A stretch of DNA of 64,000 nt, from NCBI GenBank assembly GCA_046290495.1, contig JBKAGT010000006.1:372001-436000 (forward strand). Reading direction: 5' to 3'. The stretch's first letter is position 1, and every line of letters begins with the position of its first letter. The notes beneath the pieces were generated by a model. The model saw nothing but the letters and a program-made list of their open reading frames with translations. It was not told where the DNA came from and did not search any database. Source of the stretch: PGYR01 sp046290495 (GTDB lineage: Bacteria > Bacteroidota > Ignavibacteria > Kapaibacteriales > UBA2268). The position numbers were made by a program, and so were the translations under genes. Shown here one piece after another: positions 54,014-61,370 of the stretch.

Positions 54014-54843
54014 CTGAAACCTACATTTTTTTGACAATAATTACCCTCTAAACTACTCCACATAGAGTAGCGAACGAAAGCAGAATAATTTGATGGGTCT
54101 ACATTACCAATGCTACCAGCTGCACAAAACAGCTTGCCGTCTTGGTTGGTTTTGCTTCTAGAATCATTTGAAACAATCACTGAGTTGAAATCACGTGTCC
54201 ATTCCCATACTAACCCGTGCATATTACTTACTCCATAATAATTTGTCCAACCCTCATCTACTGACGGTAAAGGGAGTTTTGGCAACCTCTCATATTTGCT
54301 AAGGAGAAAGTCTTTGAATGATTCTTTGTTGTATGCATTTTTTACTTCTTTACTTGCACTGCCAACATATTCCCATTCGCCCATATCTGCTAGCCTTCCA
54401 CCTATCCAATCTGCATAGGCTTTTGCCGCAAACCATGACACTAATACAACAGGAGCATTTGGATTTACATTCGCTCCCAAAACTGTATCTGACTCCCAGT
54501 GAGCCAAGTAGTTTTTTTCAGCGAAAATCGTAGGTACATTAGACCTTTGCCATTTTTTATTTTCTTTTACAAATTCGAGAAACTGTTTATTGGTAACCTG
54601 AGTTTTCATTATGTAAAAGCTATTAATATCAATAGGTTTAACTGTATCTGCAAAAAATGGGAAAAATTTACCCGATTGAATCTTAACCCATTCTATTTCA
54701 CTTTTGCGTGAATCTTCATCATCACTTGATAATGTTTTGGTCTTTAATCCAATGGAATTAATATCATTTAGTGACTGCGACTCAAGAGCCGCAGTGCCAC
54801 TAAAAATGATAATAAAGAATATTATAATTCTTTTATTGAGCAT
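53995..54843 (-). CDS. FGE-sulfatase-domain (SUMF1-like) periplasmic protein
   Basis: A 282-residue protein with signal peptide (1 to about 22) and the FGE-sulfatase fold: FYIMKTQVTNKQFLEFV, VVLVSWFAAKAYADWIGGRL, EWEYVGSA, YGVSNMHGLVWEWTRDF, and the end NVGFRCVKD. The catalytic Cys pair of true formylglycine-generating enzymes is not evident; RGGSW is replaced by CAAGS and the CRRYR-type site by VRYSMW. It may therefore bind or scaffold rather than oxidise cysteine. It starts three bases after nirK. FGE-like genes beside nirK are seen in other FCB genomes. Confidence 0.78.
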   Translation of the reverse strand: MLNKRIIIFFIIIFSGTAALESQSLNDINSIGLKTKTLSSDDEDSRKSEIEWVKIQSGKFFPFFADTVKPIDINSFYIMKTQVTNKQFLEFVKENKKWQRSNVPTIFAEKNYLAHWESDTVLGANVNPNAPVVLVSWFAAKAYADWIGGRLADMGEWEYVGSASKEVKNAYNKESFKDFLLSKYERLPKLPLPSVDEGWTNYYGVSNMHGLVWEWTRDFNSVIVSNDSRSKTNQDGKLFCAAGSIGNVDPSNYSAFVRYSMWSSLEGNYCQKNVGFRCVKDI

Positions 54844-54846
54844 GAT

Positions 54847-56307
54847 TTATTTATGCCCCTCTTTACTTCCACCTGAAGCTCTAACTTTTGCAACTTGGCT
54901 TGGAGAAACTTCTCCACCTTTATTACCAAAGTTGTTAAGTAAGAAAGTAACAACATTTGCTACCTCTTCGTCGCTCAAAGCTTGAGCTGGCATAGCACTG
55001 TTATATTGTTCTCCATTTACAGTAATTGGTCCTGAAAGTCCGTGAACAATTGCACTGATTGCTTTCTCTGGGTTATCAGCGAAGTAATCAGAATTAGCTA
55101 TAGGCGGGAATACAGCTTTCATACCCTTACCATCAACTTGGTGACATGCTTGACAAAGGTTCTTGTAAACATTTTCACCCATATCTATTCTCTCTGCTTT
55201 AGTGCCAGCAACAGTTTCTTTAGAACCTTTAGATGGTAGAGTTAATGATCTACCTCCTTCAGGTAGATAAACTTTATTTTCTAATTGACCACTATAAATA
55301 GCCAAATCTTCATCACCTTTAACTTCTATAGTTCCTAATGCGCCTTTGTTGAATGCTCTGAAAATAGAGTGATCAACTAAGTGTAAACTACCTGGTACTT
55401 CAACTTTGAATGTTACCATAGCGGCTCCACCAGCTGGTATAGCAGTAGTTTGAACATTTTTATTAATCATGTCTCCACCTTCAACTGAGACTTCATCAAA
55501 TATCTCACCGATTACGTGGAAAGATGAAATCAAGTTAGGACCGCCATTACCAACATACAACCTAACAGTTTCTCCTACTTTTGCTTGTAGTGCATTATCA
55601 CCAGTCAAAGCACCTACAGAACCGTTGAACACAACATAGTCAGGGTTCTCTTCTAATGCTTTGTCCATATCAAATGGCTGATGACCTGCTTCACCAAATC
55701 TACCTTTTGTATAGAAGTCACCTTGCATTACATAATACTCTCTGTCAACCTTTGGTAAACCTTCTTTAGGCTCAACTAATATTAAACCATACATACCATT
55801 CGCTATGTGCATACCTACTGGTGCTGTGGCACAGTGATAAACATATAAACCTGGGTTTAATGCCTTAAATGAAAATACTGTTTCATGTCCTGGAGCTGTG
55901 AATGATGACGCAGCACCACCACCTGGTCCAGTTACAGCATGTAAATCAATGTTGTGTGCAAATTTATTATCAGGATGATTTTTTAAATGGAATTCTACTT
56001 CATCACCTTCTCTTACTCTTATAAATTCTCCTGGTACACTTCCTCCAAAAGTCCAATAAGTGTATGTAACACCATCTGTCATTGTACCTTCTTCTTCAGT
56101 TACTTCCATATGTAAAATCTGCTTTGTCGCAGGTCTTCTTGGATCTATTGGTGGGGGAACATTAGGAGGTTGAGTTAAAACTAATTCATTTTCTCCTACT
56201 ATTTCAGCAGTTGCAGGGTCCCAATCACTTTTATTGTTGCAAGCTGTAAATGCAACAAATAATATCATAATAGCTATGATTTGTGATGCTATTTTCCCAT
56301 AATTCAT
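54847..56307 (-). CDS. nirK: Copper nitrite reductase NirK with C-terminal cytochrome c domain
   Basis: A 486-residue periplasmic lipoprotein (FTAC, Cys23) reducing nitrite to nitric oxide. It has two cupredoxin domains (about 65-330). Type 1 copper: His118, Cys159, His167, Met172. Type 2 copper: His123, His158, His313. Catalytic: Asp121, His264. A C-terminal class I cytochrome c domain (about 372-470) carries CQACH (385-389) and a probable axial Met439. Such fusions allow direct electron transfer to copper. All ligands are intact, so it should be active. A 139-base gap separates it from DUF5777, where a promoter may lie. Confidence 0.94.
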   Translation of the reverse strand: MNYGKIASQIIAIMILFVAFTACNNKSDWDPATAEIVGENELVLTQPPNVPPPIDPRRPATKQILHMEVTEEEGTMTDGVTYTYWTFGGSVPGEFIRVREGDEVEFHLKNHPDNKFAHNIDLHAVTGPGGGAASSFTAPGHETVFSFKALNPGLYVYHCATAPVGMHIANGMYGLILVEPKEGLPKVDREYYVMQGDFYTKGRFGEAGHQPFDMDKALEENPDYVVFNGSVGALTGDNALQAKVGETVRLYVGNGGPNLISSFHVIGEIFDEVSVEGGDMINKNVQTTAIPAGGAAMVTFKVEVPGSLHLVDHSIFRAFNKGALGTIEVKGDEDLAIYSGQLENKVYLPEGGRSLTLPSKGSKETVAGTKAERIDMGENVYKNLCQACHQVDGKGMKAVFPPIANSDYFADNPEKAISAIVHGLSGPITVNGEQYNSAMPAQALSDEEVANVVTFLLNNFGNKGGEVSPSQVAKVRASGGSKEGHK

Positions 56308-56380
56308 ACTAGTACCTCTTGTTTATTGAATAAGTATTTTAAATACTAAACAAACTTATAAATTATTTATCAATAAACAA

Positions 56381-56403
56381 AAGATAAAAGACAATTTTAT
56401 CTT
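56381..56403. promoter_or_regulatory. Inverted repeat upstream of nirK
   Basis: A perfect 9-bp inverted repeat AAGATAAAA / TTTTATCTT around a 5-base centre. A second, smaller dyad (AGTATT / AATACT, 56333-56347) lies 14 bases before the nirK ATG. The larger could end the upstream DUF5777 transcript or bind a regulator of nirK. It is AT-only, so evidence is limited. Confidence 0.4.
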
Positions 56404-56446
56404 AAATATTTAAAAAACAATATTGCCTAGATGAATCTCCTAAATT

Positions 56447-57286
56447 TTACAAGTTTCTTGTTATTTGAAATCCGAAATGAAGGTTGTTGTTGTTCTCACT
56501 ACCTAAGAAAGCACTTTGTGCTCCGGCATTGAATTGTTGTATATTTATTGCTGTATTATTTGATACAGAAAATTTGAAGAAATGTCCACCTGTCTCCATT
56601 ACAAATCCAGCAGTATATGAGTTATACCCTTGTCTCCAACCTGCAACTGTGGGGTTAGCTTCTAATAGAATGCTATACATATCATCAATATAGTATTCAG
56701 CATAAGTACCTAATGTAATACTGTTTTCAACCTCGGGACATTGAAGATGCGAATTGTAAGAGAAAGTAGGGGTGATACCTAGTCCTAATTTTTCTCCTAT
56801 CAATGTATTAATTATAGCTACACCGTAGAAATGCCAATCTCTCGCAGATCTTTCAAAAGTGGGTTCTGGGATTGGGCGACTAGAGTATGCCAAACCACCG
56901 AGGAAACTAATTATTAATGGAAAAGTATCATCTTTTATTTTGATAGCTTTGTACTTTGTTTCGAACCACCACTGCGATTGGAAATTAGATCGACCTAGGT
57001 TTATAAATAAATCATCGGTTACACCATATCCCAAATTCATCATATTAATTACTCCACCATCAATACCAAATAGTTGGTCAAAACCAGATGATACAGGTGA
57101 AAGAAATCTGTGTGAAATACCGTATAAAAAATCTCCTTGGGTTAAAGTCTCTGCAGTTGGCAAAGCATAAGCATAAGTACTGTTGAATAGTTGAAGTGGG
57201 GGTTCAGTAACTTCTTCTGTTCTTTTCCAAGACTGTGCAAACAAAATTGACGGAATAACAATCAATAAAACTAAGTATTTTACCAT
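56447..57286 (-). CDS. DUF5777 outer-membrane beta-barrel-like protein
   Basis: A 279-residue protein with signal peptide (1 to about 17, FAQS) and alternating barrel strands. The phrases AYALPTAETLTQGDFLYGISHRF, GYGVTDDLFINLGRSN and LGLGITPTFSYNS are typical of DUF5777, a family common next to cytochromes, YceI and denitrification genes in Bacteroidetes. The terminal strand ends in FQITRNL. Function unknown; an outer-membrane or periplasm-facing role is likely. It starts one base after the YceI gene stop. Confidence 0.78.
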   Translation of the reverse strand: MVKYLVLLIVIPSILFAQSWKRTEEVTEPPLQLFNSTYAYALPTAETLTQGDFLYGISHRFLSPVSSGFDQLFGIDGGVINMMNLGYGVTDDLFINLGRSNFQSQWWFETKYKAIKIKDDTFPLIISFLGGLAYSSRPIPEPTFERSARDWHFYGVAIINTLIGEKLGLGITPTFSYNSHLQCPEVENSITLGTYAEYYIDDMYSILLEANPTVAGWRQGYNSYTAGFVMETGGHFFKFSVSNNTAINIQQFNAGAQSAFLGSENNNNLHFGFQITRNL

Positions 57287-57287
57287 T

Positions 57288-57854
57288 TTAATTTTCTACC
57301 TCTGTAGTATAAAAGTCTAATCTCAAATCCATATTCTCATCTATTTTCACCAACATCAAAGAAGGAATTTCTATGTTGTGGTCAGATAGTGTAACAACAA
57401 ATTTGGTTTTGATATGAAGTGTTTTACCATACTTATATATATCAGCTTCTATCGTTTTTGTTTTCTCTACTCCATGTACTTTATATTTTCCTTTTGCTTT
57501 GACCTTATAATGTTTGTCATCTACTTTTTTTGACTCTATTATCTTTCCAGTAAATGTTGTCAAAGGGTATTTATCAGTGTGCAGATAGTCTTCACGCATG
57601 TGCCTATTTCTGAGCCCATTGTCAGTGTCAACAGTATTCAAATCAACTTCAAAGTACACATCAGAGCCATCTAATTCATCATCTTCATTGAAAATATAAC
57701 CATCAATTGAATTAGTTACACCTTCAAAATCCTCGATAGGTGCATCTGAGATGAATTTAACAACGTTTTTCTTAGACTTGTCTACGTGGTATTCTTTTGC
57801 ACCCGAATTAATCGAGAATGCAAGAATTACAGATATAATAATTAAAAATTTCAT
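57288..57854 (-). CDS. YceI family lipid-binding-like periplasmic protein
   Basis: A 188-residue periplasmic protein with signal peptide (1 to about 19). YceI lipocalin-like fold is shown by YHVDKSKKNVVKFISDAPIE, NRHMREDYLHTDKYPLTTFTG, GKYKVHGVEKTKTIEAD and the final ENMDLRLDFYT strand. The family binds isoprenoid or other lipids and often accompanies quinone- or cytochrome-linked genes. It is next to DUF5777 and the CX4CH cytochrome gene, 19 bases after the latter. Role here is unproven. Confidence 0.86.
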   Translation of the reverse strand: MKFLIIISVILAFSINSGAKEYHVDKSKKNVVKFISDAPIEDFEGVTNSIDGYIFNEDDELDGSDVYFEVDLNTVDTDNGLRNRHMREDYLHTDKYPLTTFTGKIIESKKVDDKHYKVKAKGKYKVHGVEKTKTIEADIYKYGKTLHIKTKFVVTLSDHNIEIPSLMLVKIDENMDLRLDFYTTEVEN

Positions 57855-57873
57855 TTTCTTTTCCTCTTAAGAT

Positions 57874-58284
57874 CTAATTGTTTAAAGCCCCATTATTAAT
57901 CCAAACCTTAATTGAATCAATTACTTCATCATCCAACTTTGGTCCACCTTGCGGCATCAGGGTAGTGCCATCTCCTAATAGTTTTTTTATCAAAAAACTA
58001 TTAGCAGCATCACCAGGTTCAACATAATTCATATTTCGCGCATTGTTTTGCTTATTAACTAGATTCTCATAAGCAACTGGCTCAGAAAGCTCTGGTAAGA
58101 AAGCATTAATATGACAGCCAGATAATGCACATGATGGTTGTAGAACTTCTTCATTAATAGCTGAAAAAGTAGCAGCCATAGCTGGCTCACCTTCATCAAT
58201 TGGTTCACACTCCGAAACAATATGTTCGGAGCATGAAGCAATTATTAAAGTTGAAAAAGCTAAAAATATTAGTTTTAGATTCAT
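57874..58284 (-). CDS. Lipoprotein cytochrome c with CX4CH haem motif
   Basis: The 136-residue product has a lipobox IASC (Cys18) and then a small c-type haem domain. The haem-binding motif is CALSGCH (Cys52, Cys57, His58), four residues between the cysteines instead of two. The sixth ligand may be Met110 in TTLMPQGG. The tail VIDSIKVWINNGA resembles the closing helix of Planctomycete-type/class I cytochromes. It probably carries electrons in the periplasm between P460 or quinol oxidation and NirK. It lies 14 bases after P460. Confidence 0.75.
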   Translation of the reverse strand: MNLKLIFLAFSTLIIASCSEHIVSECEPIDEGEPAMAATFSAINEEVLQPSCALSGCHINAFLPELSEPVAYENLVNKQNNARNMNYVEPGDAANSFLIKKLLGDGTTLMPQGGPKLDDEVIDSIKVWINNGALNN

Positions 58285-58298
58285 ATTAAATTTTTCTT

Positions 58299-58814
58299 TT
58301 AGTTATCCATCAAAGTAAAAGAGTAATCATTACCTGCTGCGCCACTATGACAGCCATTACAGCCATTATTATTCATGTCAGCAGCTCTTTCATTTATAGT
58401 ACCATCTTCAGCTAATTTGAACCATTCCCATCCATTATGATCAGGATTGAAATCAGCGCCTCTTTTTGCCATTGCCATAACGGCTATTAGATCACCAGTT
58501 TCAGTAACATTCATTTTCTTAACTAATATAGTACCTACTGGCCATTCACCATTTTCCATAGTGATGTCATCATCATTCGCCCAAATAACCCTAGTAGAAT
58601 TAGTATCTCCATGAGCAAAACCTCCAAGGGCAGGGTCTGGTCCAGTATTACTAGCTAATTCATTCCAACTATCATAACCAGCGAAGTCACTGTCTGTGGC
58701 AACAAATTCTGTATCTGTTGGCTCTGTACCGTTGTCATCGTCGTCGTCACTACAAGCCACAACTAATAGTCCAGCTAAAAAAGATAGTAGCAACAGTTTA
58801 AATAAACTCTTCAT
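58299..58814 (-). CDS. Cytochrome P460-like haem lipoprotein
   Basis: A 171-residue lipoprotein (VVAC, Cys21) with an Asp-rich linker, then a P460-type domain. FAHGDTNSTRVIWAND, the GTILVKKMNV strand, MAMAKRGADFNPDHNGWEW and CNGCH (152-156) near the C-terminus are in the family order. Cytochrome P460 oxidises hydroxylamine or nitric oxide to nitrogen oxides, using a Lys-modified haem. I start at the ATG at 58814, eight bases after AGGAGT; the ATG at 58820 is too close. It is the first gene of the cluster, with a 132-base gap upstream. Confidence 0.82.
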   Translation of the reverse strand: MKSLFKLLLLSFLAGLLVVACSDDDDDNGTEPTDTEFVATDSDFAGYDSWNELASNTGPDPALGGFAHGDTNSTRVIWANDDDITMENGEWPVGTILVKKMNVTETGDLIAVMAMAKRGADFNPDHNGWEWFKLAEDGTINERAADMNNNGCNGCHSGAAGNDYSFTLMDN

Positions 58815-58946
58815 AATCATAACTCCTATAAATGTGATAAATATACGTTACTAATAACCGAAATAGATTTGAGAAAGTAACAATTATTTAAATATTTAAA
58901 TGGAGTTTGGTCTTATAGTTTACAAAACAACTATTTTAAACTTTTG

Positions 58947-60131
58947 TTACAATTGAAGTTCAATTTGGAATCTGTATCGCCAATCAGTTGCAGTAGAAGC
59001 TGTAGGCATATCAAAATATGAAATATCAGATTGGACTTTTAACTTGTGACCTTTTAAGTATTTTGAAACTCCAAATGTATACTCTTTAAGATTTTTTACA
59101 GCAGAAAAATCTGTATCAGGCTCAATTTGGGTGTATCTACCAGAGACTTCCCAATAATTTCTGAATAAGTATCCCATTTGGATGTTGAAGGAATTACCTG
59201 TTAAAAACTGTTTAGTTATATCCGACATGTTTTCGTCGACTTTTTTATCTGCATATTCAGCCATAACACTTATGCCTTGATATTTATATTGTAAGTCAAT
59301 AAAAAGGGAAGTCATATCGTTTGCTACTAAGTTACCAGATGTGTCATAAACAAAGCTACCGATTTGACCACCTTGTCTATTAGTACCATCATTAAAGCTG
59401 TATGTTGCTCCAATTGAAAGTTTATGATCTTCACTGTGATTTAAGTCCGATGAAATATAATCACCCTTTTTACTTTCGAATTCACCAAAAGGTAAGAAGT
59501 CAATATGACCAGTATAGGCATAGCCACCAGGGTTTGTAGCAGTTATATTTCTACCTTCACCAGAAGTGAAAGCAAATGTAGGTTTGAAGATGACATCAGT
59601 ACCAAATTTGTATCTTAACTGAACACCAGCATCACGATCTATGTTGAAATTTGAGTTCAATAGCGAACGGTCAACAAATTGCAAATCACCTGAAGAAATA
59701 ACACGTTCACGGTTACTTGGGATTTTAGTTTGACCAACCCATACATCGAAGTTATCGAAAAGGTAATACTTAATCACGGCATCTAATATAATATTGGACC
59801 CACTACTCCCAAAAGCAGCTGTTCTTGAGTTGCCTTGATCTCTGTTAGAAAAGCCTAACTCTAATTTATATCTCAAATCTTTATCTATAGCAAACCCACT
59901 GAATTTCAATCGTTGTCTTCGAACCATGAATTTATTTGTGGTCTCGTTCGACATTTCATCATAATTGAATTCCATTAGATTCTGAATTCTGACATTGATT
60001 TTCATGCTTGCAGAAGAGTCATTTGCCATTACTTTGATTCCCTTTCCGAAAGATTGGTAGGAAACGTCTTGCCCGTAAGAATAACTTAGGCATAGCATTG
60101 CGAAAAGAATAGATAGAGTTTGGAGCTTCAT
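58947..60131 (-). CDS. Phosphate-selective porin OprO/OprP-like
   Basis: A 394-residue outer-membrane porin with signal peptide (1 to about 20). SMKINVRIQNLMEFNYDEM, FMVRRQRLKFSGFAIDKDLRYKLELGF, VWVGQTKIPSNRERV and the terminal QIELQL strand match the porin_O_P family. This type passes phosphate or other anions. It precedes the P460 cluster with a 132-base gap, so it is likely a separate unit, though same-strand order would let it lead the operon. Confidence 0.88.
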   Translation of the reverse strand: MKLQTLSILFAMLCLSYSYGQDVSYQSFGKGIKVMANDSSASMKINVRIQNLMEFNYDEMSNETTNKFMVRRQRLKFSGFAIDKDLRYKLELGFSNRDQGNSRTAAFGSSGSNIILDAVIKYYLFDNFDVWVGQTKIPSNRERVISSGDLQFVDRSLLNSNFNIDRDAGVQLRYKFGTDVIFKPTFAFTSGEGRNITATNPGGYAYTGHIDFLPFGEFESKKGDYISSDLNHSEDHKLSIGATYSFNDGTNRQGGQIGSFVYDTSGNLVANDMTSLFIDLQYKYQGISVMAEYADKKVDENMSDITKQFLTGNSFNIQMGYLFRNYWEVSGRYTQIEPDTDFSAVKNLKEYTFGVSKYLKGHKLKVQSDISYFDMPTASTATDWRYRFQIELQL

Positions 60132-60179
60132 TTTTCTTTTGTTTTGTTTATTTTTATAAGCTACAAACTTAATAAATAA

Positions 60180-60842
60180 TTATAAATACTTAATAGCTTC
60201 TTTATAACTTAATGGTTGCAATTCGATTGAATCTATGAAACTCAATACTTGAATTGGATTGACCTTTGAGTATTCGCGGAGAGACCAACCTATAGCTTTC
60301 TTAATAAAAAATTCCTTGCTATGTGAATATTGTCTGATATTTTGTTTGAGTAGCTCGAAATCAGTATTCTTTTTATATTTTAATTGAAATATTATAGCAG
60401 TTCTAATAAGCCAAAGATTTTCAGAATTTATCCATTTGGAATTATAGTATTCTATTCTGTCTGGATACTGATTCAAATACTCTCCTACTAGGTTAGTAGC
60501 TATTATATCAACTGTATCCCACCAACTTTTGTTTAATATCATCCACTCGGCCAATTTAATTGATTCATCATTCTTCCAATATTTTCTAGGCCTAAGTAAG
60601 TCAATAATAATATAATTCAATTCCCTGTTACAATTGTTCCAAACTGATTTGACTTCCTTAGAAATCAACTCAATATCAGGTTTGCCATATTCCTTTATAA
60701 ATTGCTTTTGAATCTCTTTTCGAAGTGGTGACTTTATACCATAGAATAAAAATTGATGTTTCATATATGCAGTCATTTGTTCAGCATTTTCTGAGTTAGA
60801 ACTGCGTTCTAATATTTCAATAAGAGGGGAGAAGTAAGACAT
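60180..60842 (-). CDS. DNA alkylation repair protein AlkD-like
   Basis: A 220-residue helical HEAT-like glycosylase that removes alkylated purines. The signature MTAYMKHQFLFYGIKSPLRKE and the conserved WWDTVDIIATNLVG with the acidic residue used in AlkD catalysis are both present, and SKEFFIKKAIGWSLREYSK marks the last repeat. Length matches AlkD. It follows the SprA-related gene by nine bases on the same strand. Confidence 0.88.
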   Translation of the reverse strand: MSYFSPLIEILERSSNSENAEQMTAYMKHQFLFYGIKSPLRKEIQKQFIKEYGKPDIELISKEVKSVWNNCNRELNYIIIDLLRPRKYWKNDESIKLAEWMILNKSWWDTVDIIATNLVGEYLNQYPDRIEYYNSKWINSENLWLIRTAIIFQLKYKKNTDFELLKQNIRQYSHSKEFFIKKAIGWSLREYSKVNPIQVLSFIDSIELQPLSYKEAIKYL

Positions 60843-60851
60843 AATTTATTT

Positions 60852-61370
60852 CTAAATTGCTTTACTAAAGATGCTTTCCGTATATTCATTGGTGTAAGCA
60901 GAGAGTTTATTTTTAGTAGCATCATCAGTTTTACCAGCTTGAGAGTTCAGCTCGGCTTGTGCTTTTGCAATTTCTCGTGATGCAGTAGCTGCTATTGATC
61001 TATCTTGAGGTGATGGGCTAGCAGGAGCTAAAGCAGCTCGCTTTACTTTTTGCATTTTTTTTATTGTTTCTTTGGGGTTGCCCTTTACAGGTGAAATATC
61101 TATGTCAACTTCACCTGCAGTAGCATATTTTCTACCATCTGGTCCAGAAGTATAAGAATAACTAGCACCGCCCCGAGCCAAATCACCAGCTGCCGCTAAG
61201 TGTGCTTGTTCATGAGTTTTAACTTCGCGATCTATTTTTTTTAGTTCTTTTACTCTCTTCTCTTCTGATTCAGTCAGTTCAGTACGGTTAGATAAACCAC
61301 TATCCTTCTTTTTCTCGTTAGAGAAAAAGCTTTCGGCGGTTGGTCTTATTTGTGTACTGTCTATTATCAT
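60852..61370 (-). CDS. SprA-related protein with HEQAH metalloprotease motif
   Basis: A 172-residue protein with a Ser/Lys/Glu-rich N-terminus, a coiled helix (ESEEKRVKELKKIDREVKTH) and the metal-binding motif HEQAH (53-57), followed by LAAAGDLARGGASYSYTSG and a C-terminal helical tail. This matches the SprA-related family (putative metalloprotease, CJM1_0395 type) found scattered across bacteria. The motif suggests zinc peptidase activity, unproven. The gene overlaps the upstream T9SS cargo gene by four bases. Confidence 0.84.
   Translation of the reverse strand: MIIDSTQIRPTAESFFSNEKKKDSGLSNRTELTESEEKRVKELKKIDREVKTHEQAHLAAAGDLARGGASYSYTSGPDGRKYATAGEVDIDISPVKGNPKETIKKMQKVKRAALAPASPSPQDRSIAATASREIAKAQAELNSQAGKTDDATKNKLSAYTNEYTESIFSKAI

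Noticed and set aside
56365..56385. Possible FNR/NNR box (TTGAT half site) before nirK
   Set aside because: Only one half site is present and the second half (ATCAA) does not match, so it is not a convincing FNR box.
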